Positions 28,854 to 39,560 are shown, counted from the stretch's first letter. The stretch: DNA of 64,000 bases from Paulinella micropora (GCA_019918135.1 WBZZ01001061.1:1-64000); one strand, 5' to 3'. Program-made: numbers and translations. Notes: generated from the sequence alone by a model not told the origin.

Positions 28854-29012
28854 GCAAAGGACATTTCGGCAATCACTGTGTAGCGACAGAAAATTTTTAG
28901 GGAAAAAAAGGCGGGCGGGGAATTTTTTTGCACCTTTAATTTTTTCCCCGCCCGACAATCTCTCCCGAAAAATTTTCTCTGGCTACCTTTCAATTGCCGA
29001 AATGTCCTTTGC
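28854..29012. repeat. Foldback (MITE-like) repeat, copy 7, next to the retroelement
   Basis: About 159 bp with the usual arms. A few bases of the A/T-rich spacer (about 29013-29031) follow, and then the sequence switches to the retroelement, so only one of the expected two foldback elements is present at this end of the array. Confidence 0.85.
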
Positions 29013-29030
29013 AAAAAAATTGTTTTTCAC

Positions 29031-30431
29031 TACTCGGCCGTAAACCAATTGATATGGCGAGACTGAGCTCCTGGCTCCTCCTAATGCCGATGAGGGTAGA
29101 CAGTTCATTGCAAAGGCAAATGAAGGTGCTGCCTCCACCCAGGCTCTCTGATTCTCCTTCTTCATACAGTACATCTTAAGCGAGGCTTTGAGAGGTCTAT
29201 GTACCCGCTCGATCTTGCCATTCGCTCTCGGGTTATAGGCAGTAACATATTGCCATTTCATCCCGTAGTACTTAGATAGTCTGTCGATGACTTCATTATT
29301 AAAGTCAGAACCTCGATCAGAACATATCTTTCTAGGCACTCCGATCTGCGAGACGATCCTATCGATCAGAGCCTCCGCAGTTGTCTTGCCTGTAGCGTCC
29401 TTAACAGGAACAACCCAGACATAATTGGTGGCTCGATCTATTGCGGTAAGAAGGTATCTGTACCCTTCTGCCGATTCGGGGAAAGGTCCCACATGATCGA
29501 TGTGTAAAAATTCAAACATCCCGGCGTGTAACGGGAATGTACCGATCAGGCCAAAGTTCGCCTTCAGCGGTGTCTTTGTGGTTTTGCATGGGATGCATGC
29601 GTCCACTTCCCTGTCTATCTCCTCCTTCATCCCTTTCCACCAAAATCGCCTCGCTATGAACCAATGAGTTCTTTGTCGACCCGGATGTGCCAGTAAGGGG
29701 CAGTTATGGGCTGCGACATATATAAAGCGCCTCAACTTCTCTGGTACCCAGAGAGTCCATTTGTCAGGCTGTGATGCAAATTTGCCATGCTGGCCCTTGT
29801 ACCACAATAGCCCATCTCTCCACGCCATCTCCTTCATCTGATCTTTGATATGTGGAGTCTTTTTAAGCTCATTAGGGTTCTTGTATAACGTTATGAGCTC
29901 CTTGAACTCCGGATCCGTCGCCTGTTGCTGCCTCCACGCGGTAGGCGAGGCGATATGAATAGTACCGTCCTCCAACCTTACTCCTACCCTTTCCGGGTCT
30001 TCATCAAGCTCGCTTCGATTTTCCTGTGGAGGTTCAGTACAGACCTCAGTCGTCTCCTCCTCTTCTTTTATATTCGCCTTCGCGTTCTCGTATGCCTCAT
30101 AAGACCACTCAGCGTCTTCGAGAACATGCGCCTCACAGCATATGCCATGCTCCGGGCCTTGAGGACTATATCGTAGACCCGTGCGGTCATAACGAACGCC
30201 TCTTGCCATCTGCATCGCCTCTATGTGGCTCACCTCGTATACCTTGTCCGTGGACAGGTCCATCATCTCCACTGATGATACGAGAGCCGACACCTCCGAC
30301 TGAAACTCTAGCCTGGAAAGGCTATCAGCGACTACGTTTCGCTTTCCCGGTAAGTAGACCATCGTGAAATTGAAACATGACAAGAAAGCTTGCCACCGCG
30401 CCAAACGGCCGGTTTGTTCATGATTCATCAA
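29031..30431 (-). CDS. Retroelement integrase region (with RNase H end)
   Basis: It begins with the end of the RNase H/connection region (YLPGKRNVVADSLSRL). An HHCC-type zinc-binding block follows (LLAHPGRQRTHWFIARR, then CIPCKTTKTPL), then an rve core with FLHIDHVGPFP, ICSDRGSDFNN and ANGKIERVHR, that is Asp-Asp-Glu. The terminal residues run into the neighbouring foldback-repeat DNA, so the natural end is not seen. Part of a fossil element. Confidence 0.8.
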
Positions 30432-30456
30432 CCAAAGAAGGTTGTGATGATCGGTC

Positions 30457-31860
30457 CTAACCTCCTCCCCACAAGTATTCTCTGAGCCTCTTGAGAGCCC
30501 ATACTACTGCCAACGCCTCCCTCTGTCGCGTGCAGTAATTTCGCTCCGCCGCACACAGCTTTCTACTAATAAACATGATCGGGCGCAACTTTTTCTTCTC
30601 ATCTTCTTGTTGCAGCACCGCGCCAATCGCAAACTTAGATGCATCCGTGTCGACTACGAACGGTTTCGTAAAGTCGGGCATCATAAGTACTAATCCGCCG
30701 TCCTTGGGATCTTTATAAATGATATCTTTGAGCGTATTAAACGCCTGCAAAGCCTCCTCATCCCACTTCTCAAAGTCTCCAAAATCAATCATCTTCTCCA
30801 ACTTAGCCCGAGTTGCACCCCAATCGGGTATGAACTGGCTGTAGTACTGTGCCATCGCAAGAAAAGAGTGTAGCTCTGTGCGATTCTTTGGCAACTGTCT
30901 ACTCATGATCTCCTCCCTCTTCTCGCGCGATATCGAGACTCTGTTATGAGAAATCTCGTAGCCCAAATACGTCACACTTGTCTTTGCAAGCTGACATTTC
31001 TTTAAGTTGCATTTCAGGCCAAAAGCTCCGATGCGCCTGAAGACATCTGACAAGTGATCGATATGCTCTTCCATTGTGTTAGAGTATACGATAATGTCAT
31101 CGATGTAACAAAATGCATATTCTCCCGCCTTCTGTCCTCTCCTTCTCATAAAACCATCCTCCGACTGGTCGTCATATTGACCACTCAACATCTTCTGCAT
31201 CGCCTTCTGAAAGAGCCCCGGGGCCTGTTTGAGTCCCATCGGAAGCGCCTTCCACTGGTATATTTCCATACCAACCACGAATGCAGTCAGCCATCTGGAT
31301 TTCTCGTCCAGTGGTATCTGCCAGAAGCCGTTCTTAAGGTCAATGACCGAATAGAATTTAGCATTCCGCAGCACCCTTCTGCCTTCTTCTAAGGTCGGCA
31401 GAGGATTTCTCTCTTCCTCTAGCACCTTATTCACACGGGCATAATTGATCGTCAAGCGCCATTCTCCTCCTGGCTTAGGGACGATTTTCGGTTGAGAGAC
31501 AATTGGAGATGTAGATATCTCAATAATATCCTCATCGAGCAACTGTCTCACATTCTCCTCCGCTATTTTTGCCTCATGTATGCTCAAATTTGCCCTCCGT
31601 GGTGCCGGAGATGGCTCCGCACCCGGTATCTTGTAAATGACAGCAGTGAAGTCATCCGACTTTACACCACCTGCCCGAGGAGGGTCGAAAATTTCTCTGT
31701 ACGCCTCCATCTTAGCTTTGAGAAACGCCTTCTCTCTCTCCGAACCCACTCCTTCTTCTAAAATTTTCCGCGCCGCCGCTTGGAAATCTTCCTCCGACAT
31801 CTTCTTATGTTCTTTGAGGGGCGCTAAGTCCTCCTCCAAACTCAAATCTTCCTCGGACAA
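30457..31860 (-). CDS. Retroelement reverse transcriptase and RNase H
   Basis: It contains the Ty3/gypsy RT blocks in order: IVSQPKIVPKPGGEWRL, SVIDLKNGFWQIPL, ALPMGLKQAPGLFQ, the catalytic CYIDDIIVYS, and KCQLAKTSVTYLGYEIS. The RNase H start follows (FVVDTDASKFAIGAVLQQ and TRQREALAVVWALKRLREYL). The sequence compares well with the family over about 440 residues. Part of a fossil element. Confidence 0.9.
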   Translation of the reverse strand: MSEEDLSLEEDLAPLKEHKKMSEEDFQAAARKILEEGVGSEREKAFLKAKMEAYREIFDPPRAGGVKSDDFTAVIYKIPGAEPSPAPRRANLSIHEAKIAEENVRQLLDEDIIEISTSPIVSQPKIVPKPGGEWRLTINYARVNKVLEEERNPLPTLEEGRRVLRNAKFYSVIDLKNGFWQIPLDEKSRWLTAFVVGMEIYQWKALPMGLKQAPGLFQKAMQKMLSGQYDDQSEDGFMRRRGQKAGEYAFCYIDDIIVYSNTMEEHIDHLSDVFRRIGAFGLKCNLKKCQLAKTSVTYLGYEISHNRVSISREKREEIMSRQLPKNRTELHSFLAMAQYYSQFIPDWGATRAKLEKMIDFGDFEKWDEEALQAFNTLKDIIYKDPKDGGLVLMMPDFTKPFVVDTDASKFAIGAVLQQEDEKKKLRPIMFISRKLCAAERNYCTRQREALAVVWALKRLREYLWGGG

Positions 31861-31865
31861 ATCGT

Positions 31866-33515
31866 CTAGTCCCGTTCTTTCATACGTGACTGTGTCGGCT
31901 CATCATCATGACCCAGCCCGACAAGCATATCAATAAGGTTCGCGTATTGTATCGGAGCCTTACGGGTGTAGAAACCATCAAAGCATGTGAAAGCTTGAGG
32001 TATCAATTTCAACTTGTCCTGGGCTCTGAGCTTTTGCTTGTATGCACTGCTCTGCTCCCGAGACCAGAGTCGACAAGCCACCACTAACTGTTGCTTGCGA
32101 GAAGGAACAGGTATAGGATGATCAATAAGCCGGTCCCTTATTTCCTGTGCCCAGATCGCCTTCTCATTGTATGGCAGAATGACAGTATACGGCTTGTTAC
32201 TCTCAAATAGAGTCCGTAGACACTTTTTCACTTCAGTTAATGAGCGCGGCCAGGTAGGCACATCGCCCCAAAAGTTCGTGATAAAAGTTTTAATGTCATC
32301 CGCTGGAGTATCGGGGATACGCCCCTTCCTCCTTGGCACAAACGCCTCTCTCTTCTCATCTGACACCTTCGCATGGTAACAGTAGCCATTAGTAATATGG
32401 ACATCTGCCCCGCCACCTTCTGCGAATCTGGCCAACGACGGGCACTGTTTCGCAACACATATTATCTCCTCATTACGCGCTACGACTAAGTCATCAATAG
32501 ACTTTCTGTCCCATGCGGGAATCGTAACCGTATACGCCTGCATCTCCGTCTCCCAATTGTCGGTCCAGGTCAGTTCCTCCGGCACTGTGACATAGGGGTG
32601 TACATAGGCTTCAGTTGCCTCATGTACGAAGGCCAACTTTTCCCTCTCCGTTGCTAGACTCAGCTCAAAAGCCTCGTATGAGTCAGTAGCAGTCATCGGA
32701 TTAATATCCTCCTCCTCTCCATTCTTCACTCCATAAATCACCCGCCGTGCGGCGCAATCGATCACAGCCCCCATCGTAGCCAATTGGTCATACGACAGCA
32801 GGATTGAACCGTGGTAATCGGGGACAACATAGAGGTCCGCACGATATACTCGACCGGATTTCAATTTGAAAATTAATGTGACGATGCCCGTAATTTCCGT
32901 ACGGCTGCCTACCCCTTTTAGGGTCCCCTTTGTTTTTCTAATGTTTTTGTCCACCCATGTCCGGTGACTATTCAAAAACTTCTGGCCGACAATATTAATA
33001 TTCGCCATCGTATCATTACCAACTTTTAATGTGGTTTGTAAAGTTTCACAAAAGAGGTCAGTGTAGCATAGCGCGTCTGGTCTATGTAAACTAGCCGCTA
33101 GCACATGAATTTTTCGTTCTAGGGTTTTGAGTCTAAGCTCAAGTTCCTTGTCCTCTTCTCGTTCTCCCCCCTTTTCCGCCAACTTAACTTCTTGAGTCTC
33201 CGGGGCTTCCGGTATCTCGAGTGTCTTTTGGACAGAGTCTGGTACACCGAGTGTACTCGTGTCTATAGCAGAGACTATTGAGTCCTTTGGCGGGGGAACG
33301 GTCCGCTGCTTCTTCGTAGGAGGAGACCTAGCCTTTGGTTTCGGCTTCCTCTCCTCCATCGCCTTCTTCGCCTTCCTATTCGCATCGTTTATCATATTAG
33401 CTCTCGAAGGATGAACTAGCAAGTGCTTACCTTGAGGCTTGTGAGGCTGTGTGCCTTCACCTTCACGTCTAGGAGGAACGGAACCGTTCGTATCCTGTTC
33501 AGCAACAGTAGGCAT
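31866..33515 (-). CDS. Retroelement protease-region protein
   Basis: The N-terminal 130 residues are basic and charged (KKAMEERKPKPKARSPPTKK), followed by a coiled coil. A retropepsin-like segment follows: a candidate active-site loop in VGNDTMANINIVGQKFLNSH and the distal GSILLSYDQLATMGAVIDC, typical of the second half of gypsy proteases. The C-terminal part leads towards RT. Assignment of the protease is by position and weak motif only. Confidence 0.65.
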   Translation of the reverse strand: MPTVAEQDTNGSVPPRREGEGTQPHKPQGKHLLVHPSRANMINDANRKAKKAMEERKPKPKARSPPTKKQRTVPPPKDSIVSAIDTSTLGVPDSVQKTLEIPEAPETQEVKLAEKGGEREEDKELELRLKTLERKIHVLAASLHRPDALCYTDLFCETLQTTLKVGNDTMANINIVGQKFLNSHRTWVDKNIRKTKGTLKGVGSRTEITGIVTLIFKLKSGRVYRADLYVVPDYHGSILLSYDQLATMGAVIDCAARRVIYGVKNGEEEDINPMTATDSYEAFELSLATEREKLAFVHEATEAYVHPYVTVPEELTWTDNWETEMQAYTVTIPAWDRKSIDDLVVARNEEIICVAKQCPSLARFAEGGGADVHITNGYCYHAKVSDEKREAFVPRRKGRIPDTPADDIKTFITNFWGDVPTWPRSLTEVKKCLRTLFESNKPYTVILPYNEKAIWAQEIRDRLIDHPIPVPSRKQQLVVACRLWSREQSSAYKQKLRAQDKLKLIPQAFTCFDGFYTRKAPIQYANLIDMLVGLGHDDEPTQSRMKERD

Positions 33516-33590
33516 AACTGTGACTGTCGGATTAAAAAGAACAGTTTTTATCTCCTTCTCTCTCTTCTTTTCCTCTCTCTTCTCCTCCCG

Positions 33591-34625
33591 TCAGTCTACG
33601 ACGACAACACGCTCACCTGAGCCGGTGTCTTCGTCTTGACGTCCCCCCTCCGTAGCGGTATAAGCTTGCTGGGGGTAGTTGGAGCTGGAACTGGTGCTAT
33701 AATTCCAGTATCCGTGTCCTCTGGGAGGGCGCGCTGGGGTCCGTCCTCCCCTTCCACGAAAGCCTCGTCCTCGTGGTGCCGCCCCTCTTGGTGTCCCTCG
33801 GGACCCTCGTGTCGATCCTCTCGTCTCTCCTCCTCCTCTAGTCGGCGCCTTTGATCGGCCCGATGTCTCTCTCTTCTCCCTTCTCTTCATTCTGTCAAGG
33901 AAGTAAATGATGGCCTCCCGGAACTCCGCATCCGAGACCATATTCGCATTCCACCTCCCCTCCTCCAACTCCTTCTTGTACATGGCGTACATGGTCTTTT
34001 TCATGCCTTCGAGCTCTCTAAGGAAAAGATTTCGCTGCCTATCATCAAGAGAGTCGTGGCTGAAGAGGCAATTGCCTACTCCTTTCTGTGCCTCATGCTT
34101 ACACGCCATGTATGAAAAATAGCGGTAGCACGACGTCGGCTCATCTCTCCCCCTCTTGAGACCTGCCGTTCGAGTTGCATGTGCTGCTTGAGCACCTCCA
34201 ACCCCCTGTGTCGCGGCACTGGAGAATGACTCGGTGGCCGTGTCCAATTCGGAACACGCGTCGAGCACCTCCTTGAACAGGTCGCCCGGCGGAGTAGCCG
34301 CTACAGTCCTCTCGTATATATTCGTTTCTAAAAAATCCGCCGTCTTCACCGCCGTGAAGGTCGGACAGGACTGTATGATCCTTGCGAGCTTGCTCGGGTG
34401 TCGTGCACACAAAGCACTCAGGAAGTACAAAATGATAGACTTCCGGCTATAAAAGAGCCCGTACTTGGCGCTGACCTCAGTGAGGATCGCTGCCAACCTC
34501 GTGCCAATGCCCAGCCCTTCGTTCACCTCTTGAAAAATCTCAAACCCAATCAAAGTACCAGTGCACAGGTGCTGATACCCATGAGTTTTAAAGTATTGCA
34601 AGAGGACGGCACTGGCACCGTGCAC
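33591..34625 (-). CDS. Gag-like nucleocapsid protein with CCCH finger and Arg/Gly tail
   Basis: It has an alpha-helical N-terminal half and then a C-x8-C-x10-C-x3-H cluster (CYRYFSYMACKHEAQKGVGN then CLFSH). The C-terminus is RGG-rich (RGGGETRGSTRGSRG, GRGFRGRGG). A CCCH finger plus an RGG tail replaces the usual CCHC zinc knuckle of gypsy nucleocapsids; it would bind RNA. It lies upstream of the protease frame on the minus strand. Part of a fossil element. Confidence 0.6.
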   Translation of the reverse strand: MHGASAVLLQYFKTHGYQHLCTGTLIGFEIFQEVNEGLGIGTRLAAILTEVSAKYGLFYSRKSIILYFLSALCARHPSKLARIIQSCPTFTAVKTADFLETNIYERTVAATPPGDLFKEVLDACSELDTATESFSSAATQGVGGAQAAHATRTAGLKRGRDEPTSCYRYFSYMACKHEAQKGVGNCLFSHDSLDDRQRNLFLRELEGMKKTMYAMYKKELEEGRWNANMVSDAEFREAIIYFLDRMKRREKRETSGRSKAPTRGGGETRGSTRGSRGTPRGAAPRGRGFRGRGGRTPARPPRGHGYWNYSTSSSSNYPQQAYTATEGGRQDEDTGSGERVVVVD

Positions 34626-34784
34626 TGCAGGTCTGAGGCTGCTCTCCTAGCCGCCACCTCTACCGCTCTCATCGCCTTGTACTCCCCAACATCAAACCCT
34701 TGTGTGATGATTGATGGGTCCAACAAGGTGTACAACGCCTCATACTCCTGTGTTTCGTCCGTTGGATGCTGCTTCATACAAGCA

Positions 34785-36101
34785 TCAATTCTTCTGAGCT
34801 TGTCGACGAAGGTTCGCATCCGTGTCCTTCTGACTCGCTGTCTCTGCGAACAGCGTCAGAGCAGTGGCATCGGACTTTGTATATTTTTGGAAGGCCTGTA
34901 TGATAGCCTGTCTGTCCTTTTTGTAATTACTGTTGACAATGACAGTGGTAGGCGCTGAGCTAGTCGCAGGGGCCGAAGGGGCTGTGTGGGCTGACGGGGC
35001 GGAGCGGCCCGAGGGAGCCATATAAGATCCAGAGGAATATTTCGGTCCCTTTGTTCCCGCCGCCTTGGCTAATGCAATCTTAGCCTCCATCTCCTTCTTT
35101 TCTTTCTCAGCCGCTAGCTCTTTGATATACAGCTCTTGGGCATGATGAAAAAAAGACAGGATCTCAGCTGCCTTCCGAAGGAACAAGGCCTTCTCCGCCA
35201 ACTCCTTCTCTCCCGCTTTATTGGTGGGGGGTGGTGCGGCCGTCCCCTCCAAGATCGTATGATCCTTCGTGAAGACCCACCTCTTCCATGCGTCATCCTT
35301 CACCAAGGCCGCATGCAGCTTCTTCATCCTCGTCACCCCTCCAGCTTCGCCTTCTATTTCCCTCAGGGCCGGGTGAAGGTCCCTGCCAAACTGGGTGTGT
35401 TGGGGTTTACCCAGGTCCACTAACTTGGCCTCCATAAGTTTCAGAGACACATCCATGACATTGATCTGTCCTTTTGGATTCCTGAACTTAAACTCCTTTT
35501 CCACTCTCTTTATTGAATCAATGTCCTGACCAGGATCGAGCAACCTAGCCAGTGCTCTTGTGTTCCATGGCAGCACAGTCTTTCCAGTCTGGTACTCAAA
35601 GAATATAGCACACTCAAACACTGTCCATGAGAGGTCGAGTAGCTCCAGTAAAGACATATTGTCCCCAAATGAGACATGTTGCACCTGTAACTGTGCACCG
35701 TCGTCTCTGAGGAGTTCTGCGAGAGGCAGAGCTTGCCTTGGGAGAGGGTAACAGATGTCCTCCTTCTTCAAGGGTTGTCCCCATCGCATTTCTTGGGGAA
35801 TGTATAGCCATTTATAGGCCTCATCCTTCCCTTTCTTCTCCTCAAACTCCTTCTTACTTAGTTTGCCATATTCGGCCACAAACCTCGCTTCCTCTCCTCC
35901 CTTCTGCTCCTCCTCGACTTCCTCTGCTCCTCCTGTGTCAAAGGAAGGCGCAGTAAAAAATTGATTCTCTGCTCCTCCTGTGTCAAAGGAAGGTGCCAGA
36001 TCTCCTCCTTCTGCATGAGGGTCAACGAACTCCTCTTCGTTTCCTGGGGTTCGCTCACTCTCCCCCCCTCCTTCCTGCCAGTCTTCAGACCTAGTAGACA
36101 T
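34785..36101 (-). CDS. Gag-like N-terminal frame of the retroelement
   Basis: About 438 residues. An acidic start has a repeated 14-residue motif (APSFDTGGAE...), then a helical region with LLELLDLSWTVFECAIFFEY, a Lys/Glu-rich coiled coil (KELAAEKEKKEMEAKIALAK) and a Ser/Ala/Pro linker. No capsid family is recognised by eye; its position upstream of the nucleocapsid-like frame suggests gag. Part of a fossil element. Confidence 0.5.
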   Translation of the reverse strand: MSTRSEDWQEGGGESERTPGNEEEFVDPHAEGGDLAPSFDTGGAENQFFTAPSFDTGGAEEVEEEQKGGEEARFVAEYGKLSKKEFEEKKGKDEAYKWLYIPQEMRWGQPLKKEDICYPLPRQALPLAELLRDDGAQLQVQHVSFGDNMSLLELLDLSWTVFECAIFFEYQTGKTVLPWNTRALARLLDPGQDIDSIKRVEKEFKFRNPKGQINVMDVSLKLMEAKLVDLGKPQHTQFGRDLHPALREIEGEAGGVTRMKKLHAALVKDDAWKRWVFTKDHTILEGTAAPPPTNKAGEKELAEKALFLRKAAEILSFFHHAQELYIKELAAEKEKKEMEAKIALAKAAGTKGPKYSSGSYMAPSGRSAPSAHTAPSAPATSSAPTTVIVNSNYKKDRQAIIQAFQKYTKSDATALTLFAETASQKDTDANLRRQAQKN

Positions 36102-36936
36102 GGACGCTGAAGGAATACGGATGAGACTGAGTTGTTTCTACCCCGTAATTGCTCTGTTCGTCTATGAGGAACGAATAGAGAGAAAAAACGAAAAGACAGT
36201 ATAGAGAGAGAGCGTCTCACCTCTATGTCTTATGTGTTTTTTTTTTTTTTTGTGAGAAAGAAGTAATCTGTACGACTTTCTCTGAAAATTTGATCTCCTT
36301 CTCCACTCCTCTTTTCTTTTTCTCTTTTTGTTGTTGTATCTGTTATGAGGTACGAGGACCTATGTACAGATAATGTCAAAGAGGCTAGAGAAGCACTCCT
36401 TGAGAAGTCGACTTGTCGTCTGACACTTGTTCAGACCTATTGTCGAAAGACAGTCAGAGATATGCAAAAATACTCTGATGTGTGTGGTTTGAGAGGCAAC
36501 AAAGTGCACAGACTTGAAAGGAGGAGTACTACGCTCGTGTCCTTCAAGTTTGTTTGTAACTGTGAGTGTTTGTTTGTAAGTCTGTTGACCTACTCTGTCT
36601 CTGTCTCAAGAGAGAACAAAAGAACAGCTACGAGGTCTGGTGTCTGGCCTCCTTGTGAGGACACAGATACAGGCCGTGGAGAGGGTACTGAGACACCTAC
36701 TCACAAACGCCTAGACGTCTAGTTTTGCAAAAAGAGCTGTGTGTGGATGTGCTGGAGTATTTGTTTTTTGGAACACCTACTCAGAAGAGATAGGTCTGTC
36801 CAATTTTTCTTTCTGCTTTGCCAAAAACAAGCCAGAAAAGAAATCAGCCTTGTGCTGGTGACTCCAATGTTACAATCCCCGAAGATAGCTCAATAAAAAG
36901 TCGGTAATACAACCAGACACAAATCCCCAAAAGAGA
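36102..36936. other. Retroelement leader and boundary with Polinton-like element 1
   Basis: No convincing gene is seen. A T14-15 tract lies near 36237-36251 and a pyrimidine-rich stretch near 36290-36335; these may belong to the retroelement 5' leader. From about 36880 the sequence becomes AT-rich and leads into the polymerase gene. The exact junction between the two elements is not visible, and no terminal repeat was found. A 125-codon open frame at 36345-36722 has no recognisable features. Confidence 0.4.
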
Positions 36937-39102
36937 ATGATGTCTCGTTATATTAGCTCAGTGAAGCCGAAAAGAAAACGGCAACAGACCAAGGTTAAAA
37001 TGGCATTAGGTCAAATCCGGCCAAACGATATTGAAAATAATGGGAAAAAACTAGGTGCACCTGACACCAGAAAAAGGGTACTTTTTACCGGCTATCCGGG
37101 GGGTGATGCCTACAAAATATTTCGCTGGTGTTGATTGTATTTCTAAATTTTTTGACTTTGTCTTGGAGAGAGGACAAAAATTAACAATAGAATGGGGTAA
37201 TAGAATGCTTCATAATCCAGTCAAGAAAGTAGCAGGAGTAAGAAAGAAGAGAAATAAAGATGAAGAACCACCGATTTTATATGTGAATGGTTTTAACGGG
37301 GCGAACTTTGACCACTACTTTATTAAACAGGAATTGATAAGAAGAGGTATCAAACCAAAATCACATATGATTAATAACGGCTCAATAATCTCTTTACAAT
37401 GTGAAAATATTAAAATGTGGGATATGTGTAAGCATACTCAAGAGACGTTAAAAGAAAACTTAGAAAATATGAAATGTAAAACTCTTAAAGGAGATTTTGA
37501 CCACGACAAGGCATCTACTTGGGAAACAATGAGTGAAGAATTAAGAAATAATTAAATATTTGAAGTGTGATGTTATGGGGTTAAAAGAGTTATATGACAA
37601 AATAAACACAGAGATATTTGAAAAACACTCAGTGAATTTAACTTCATACATTTCAACTTCAAGCCTTGCTTTCAATATCTGGAAGAAAATGATTGATGGT
37701 AAGCACGATGTAAGACTCCCAACTATTGAACAAGAGAAGGCGTTTAGAAAAGCGGTTATCGGAGCAAGAACATATCCAAGCAAAAAAAGATTTATTTCAA
37801 AACAATACAAGGACTACTTAGCAGGGAAAATCACATTTGACGAATTAACCGATTATTTAGTTGATGCGGATGTTGTATCCTTATACCCAACAGCGATGCT
37901 TAATTTATTTATGGTTGGAGAAATTAAACTGGCTATCGCACCATTTGATTATAATTATCTTCCTATCGGTATTTACAATGTTGATTATATCTCACCAAAA
38001 GACATTCTACATTCAAGAATAGGACAGAGAAATAAAATGGGCTCATTAAAGTGGAATTTAGCGGATATGAAAGACCAATGGCTTACAAGTGTTGATATTG
38101 AAGATATGATTAAGGAAGGCTACGATATAACAATTCATAAAGGATACTATACGGAGGAGGCTGAACCAGTATTCAAAGAATATATATTAGAAATGTTTAA
38201 GGCGAAAGAAAATAGCGAAAAAGGCACACCGCAATATTTATTGGCCAAACTATTTATGAATTCGTTATACGGAAAGATGATACAACGACCTATCCCAACT
38301 GAAGCAGAATATATTAAATCAAATGAGGAGTATTGGAAATTTTGGACGAAAAATTATATATCTGATGTGGTTGAATTCAAAGATAAAGACGGAAACAAAC
38401 TTTGGCACGTATCTCGAATTCCTAGAAAGGAAGAAATAATTGAAGGTAGCATAACTAAACCTTCTCACTACGGGGCTTTCATTCTAGCATATATCAGGCG
38501 AATTATGTATAACTACATAAAAGAGGCTAATCCCAAATAAAGAAATAGAGGCTGATTTCTATTACACCGATACCCATAGTCTAGTGTTGCATGTTAGGTT
38601 TGCCAAACTAATCAAAAGACTTGGTGATAAATCTCTTGGCGGTATAACAGATGACTTAGGAGATTGCTGTAAGATAATAAGAGGAATATGGATTGCTCCT
38701 AAATTGTATATGTTAGAATTTACAACGAATGAAGCCTTTCTCCCTTACCTTACTAAGAATGATTTGAAACATAAAGACAAAGGTGTTCATATAATTGAAT
38801 GCTACGAAAACGAAGGAGTAAAAAAGAGATACTACCACCTTAGAGGTAAGGGGTTGAATTCAAAGGGGCTAAATCCAGAAGTATATGAAAAGATGGATTT
38901 AGGTGAAAGTATTGAAAATGTTAGAGATTTTCAAATAAAGAAAATTCATTTATCACGAAATAGCAAACAGCAAAACATTAACCATTTCAGCATTGTTCAT
39001 ACTATAAACATAAAAAAGAAAGTTAATGAGAATAAATGGTGCGGACGTGAGTTTATCAACAAAAATGATAGTATCCCTAACGGATATCAAACGATATTTT
39101 AG
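36937..39102 (+). pseudogene. Protein-primed DNA polymerase B (broken, several breaks)
   Basis: The pPolB family is recognised by an exonuclease-like region (ILYVNGFNGANFDHYFI), the motif A block DADVVSLYPTAM, the motif B block AKLFMNSLYGKM, and a motif C region reading YYTDTHS. These polymerases replicate Polinton, adenovirus and virophage-related genomes using a terminal protein primer. Conserved C-terminal residues continue to 39102, where the stop lies inside the first hairpin module. The gene is broken in several places. Confidence 0.85.
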
Positions 39103-39200
39103 AATTGCGCTCTCGTTTCACTCCCGCTTATTCTAAACCATCGATGTTTATCAACAAACGAGAATGAGCGAAGCGAATGAAAGTGTAGTTGATAAACATC
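39092..39200. repeat. Paired hairpin module 1 (after PolB)
   Basis: Hairpin a (39093-39143) pairs GATATTTTAGAAT with ATTCTAAACCATC, with mismatches. Hairpin b (39143-39200) pairs GATGTTTATCAAC with GTTGATAAACATC perfectly. The loop of b carries CGAGAATGAGCGAAGCGAAT. The PolB stop codon lies within arm a. Confidence 0.85.
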
Positions 39201-39244
39201 AATTAATTAATTTTTTCTATAAAATATATACCATATACTATACT

Positions 39245-39531
39245 ATGACCACCCTCACCAGACTATGCGAGAAGTTTGAGAAACTCTCACTTGAAACAAA
39301 AAATGGAAACATCACGTTGAAAGATATTCAAAAGGTAATTCAAGACCAAATAAAGGCAATTGAAAAAAGTAGAGCGGGAAAGCCAACCGATACTTTTCCG
39401 TTGGTAAGTATAAAGGTAAGAAAATTCAAGATATCGCGGTTATAGATAAGCCATATTTGGAATGGGTTATGAAACAGCCGTGGTTTGAGAAATTTGCAGA
39501 CATTAAAAGCGAAGTAAAAAAATATATTTAA
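39245..39531 (+). pseudogene. Small protein with ExoX C-terminal-like domain, first copy (broken, about one break)
   Basis: The start at 39245 (MTTLTRLCEKFEKLSLETKN) follows an AT-only promoter-like stretch (TATAAAATATATACC). The downstream part encodes the pattern GKYKGKK...IDKPYLEWV, which resembles the C-terminal domain of ExoX-type exonucleases and DUF3820-like proteins. The function in the element is unknown; a role in DNA binding or repair is inference. A second version follows at 39561. Confidence 0.5.
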
Positions 39532-39560
39532 CAAAAAAATAACATTACATATTATATATC

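Larger units (their letters stand above)
29031..36101 (-). mobile_element. Ty3/gypsy-like retroelement fossil (incomplete, a few breaks)
   Basis: Minus-strand order: gag-like frames (36101-33591), protease-containing frame (33515-31866), RT-RNase H (31860-30457), RNase H end and integrase (30431 to about 29031). The protease-RT-RNase H-integrase order is that of Ty3/gypsy elements. No long terminal repeats are visible at either side. The integrase end meets the foldback-repeat spacer directly. Long open frames suggest a fairly recent insertion, but the element looks incomplete. Confidence 0.85.

Noticed and set aside
36102-36300. Possible LTR of the retroelement beside the T-tract
   Set aside because: No matching sequence was found at the other side of the element, so an LTR cannot be supported.
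36345-36722. 125-codon plus-strand open frame
   Set aside because: No motif and no relative in the window; it lies in the presumed leader between the retroelement and element 1.
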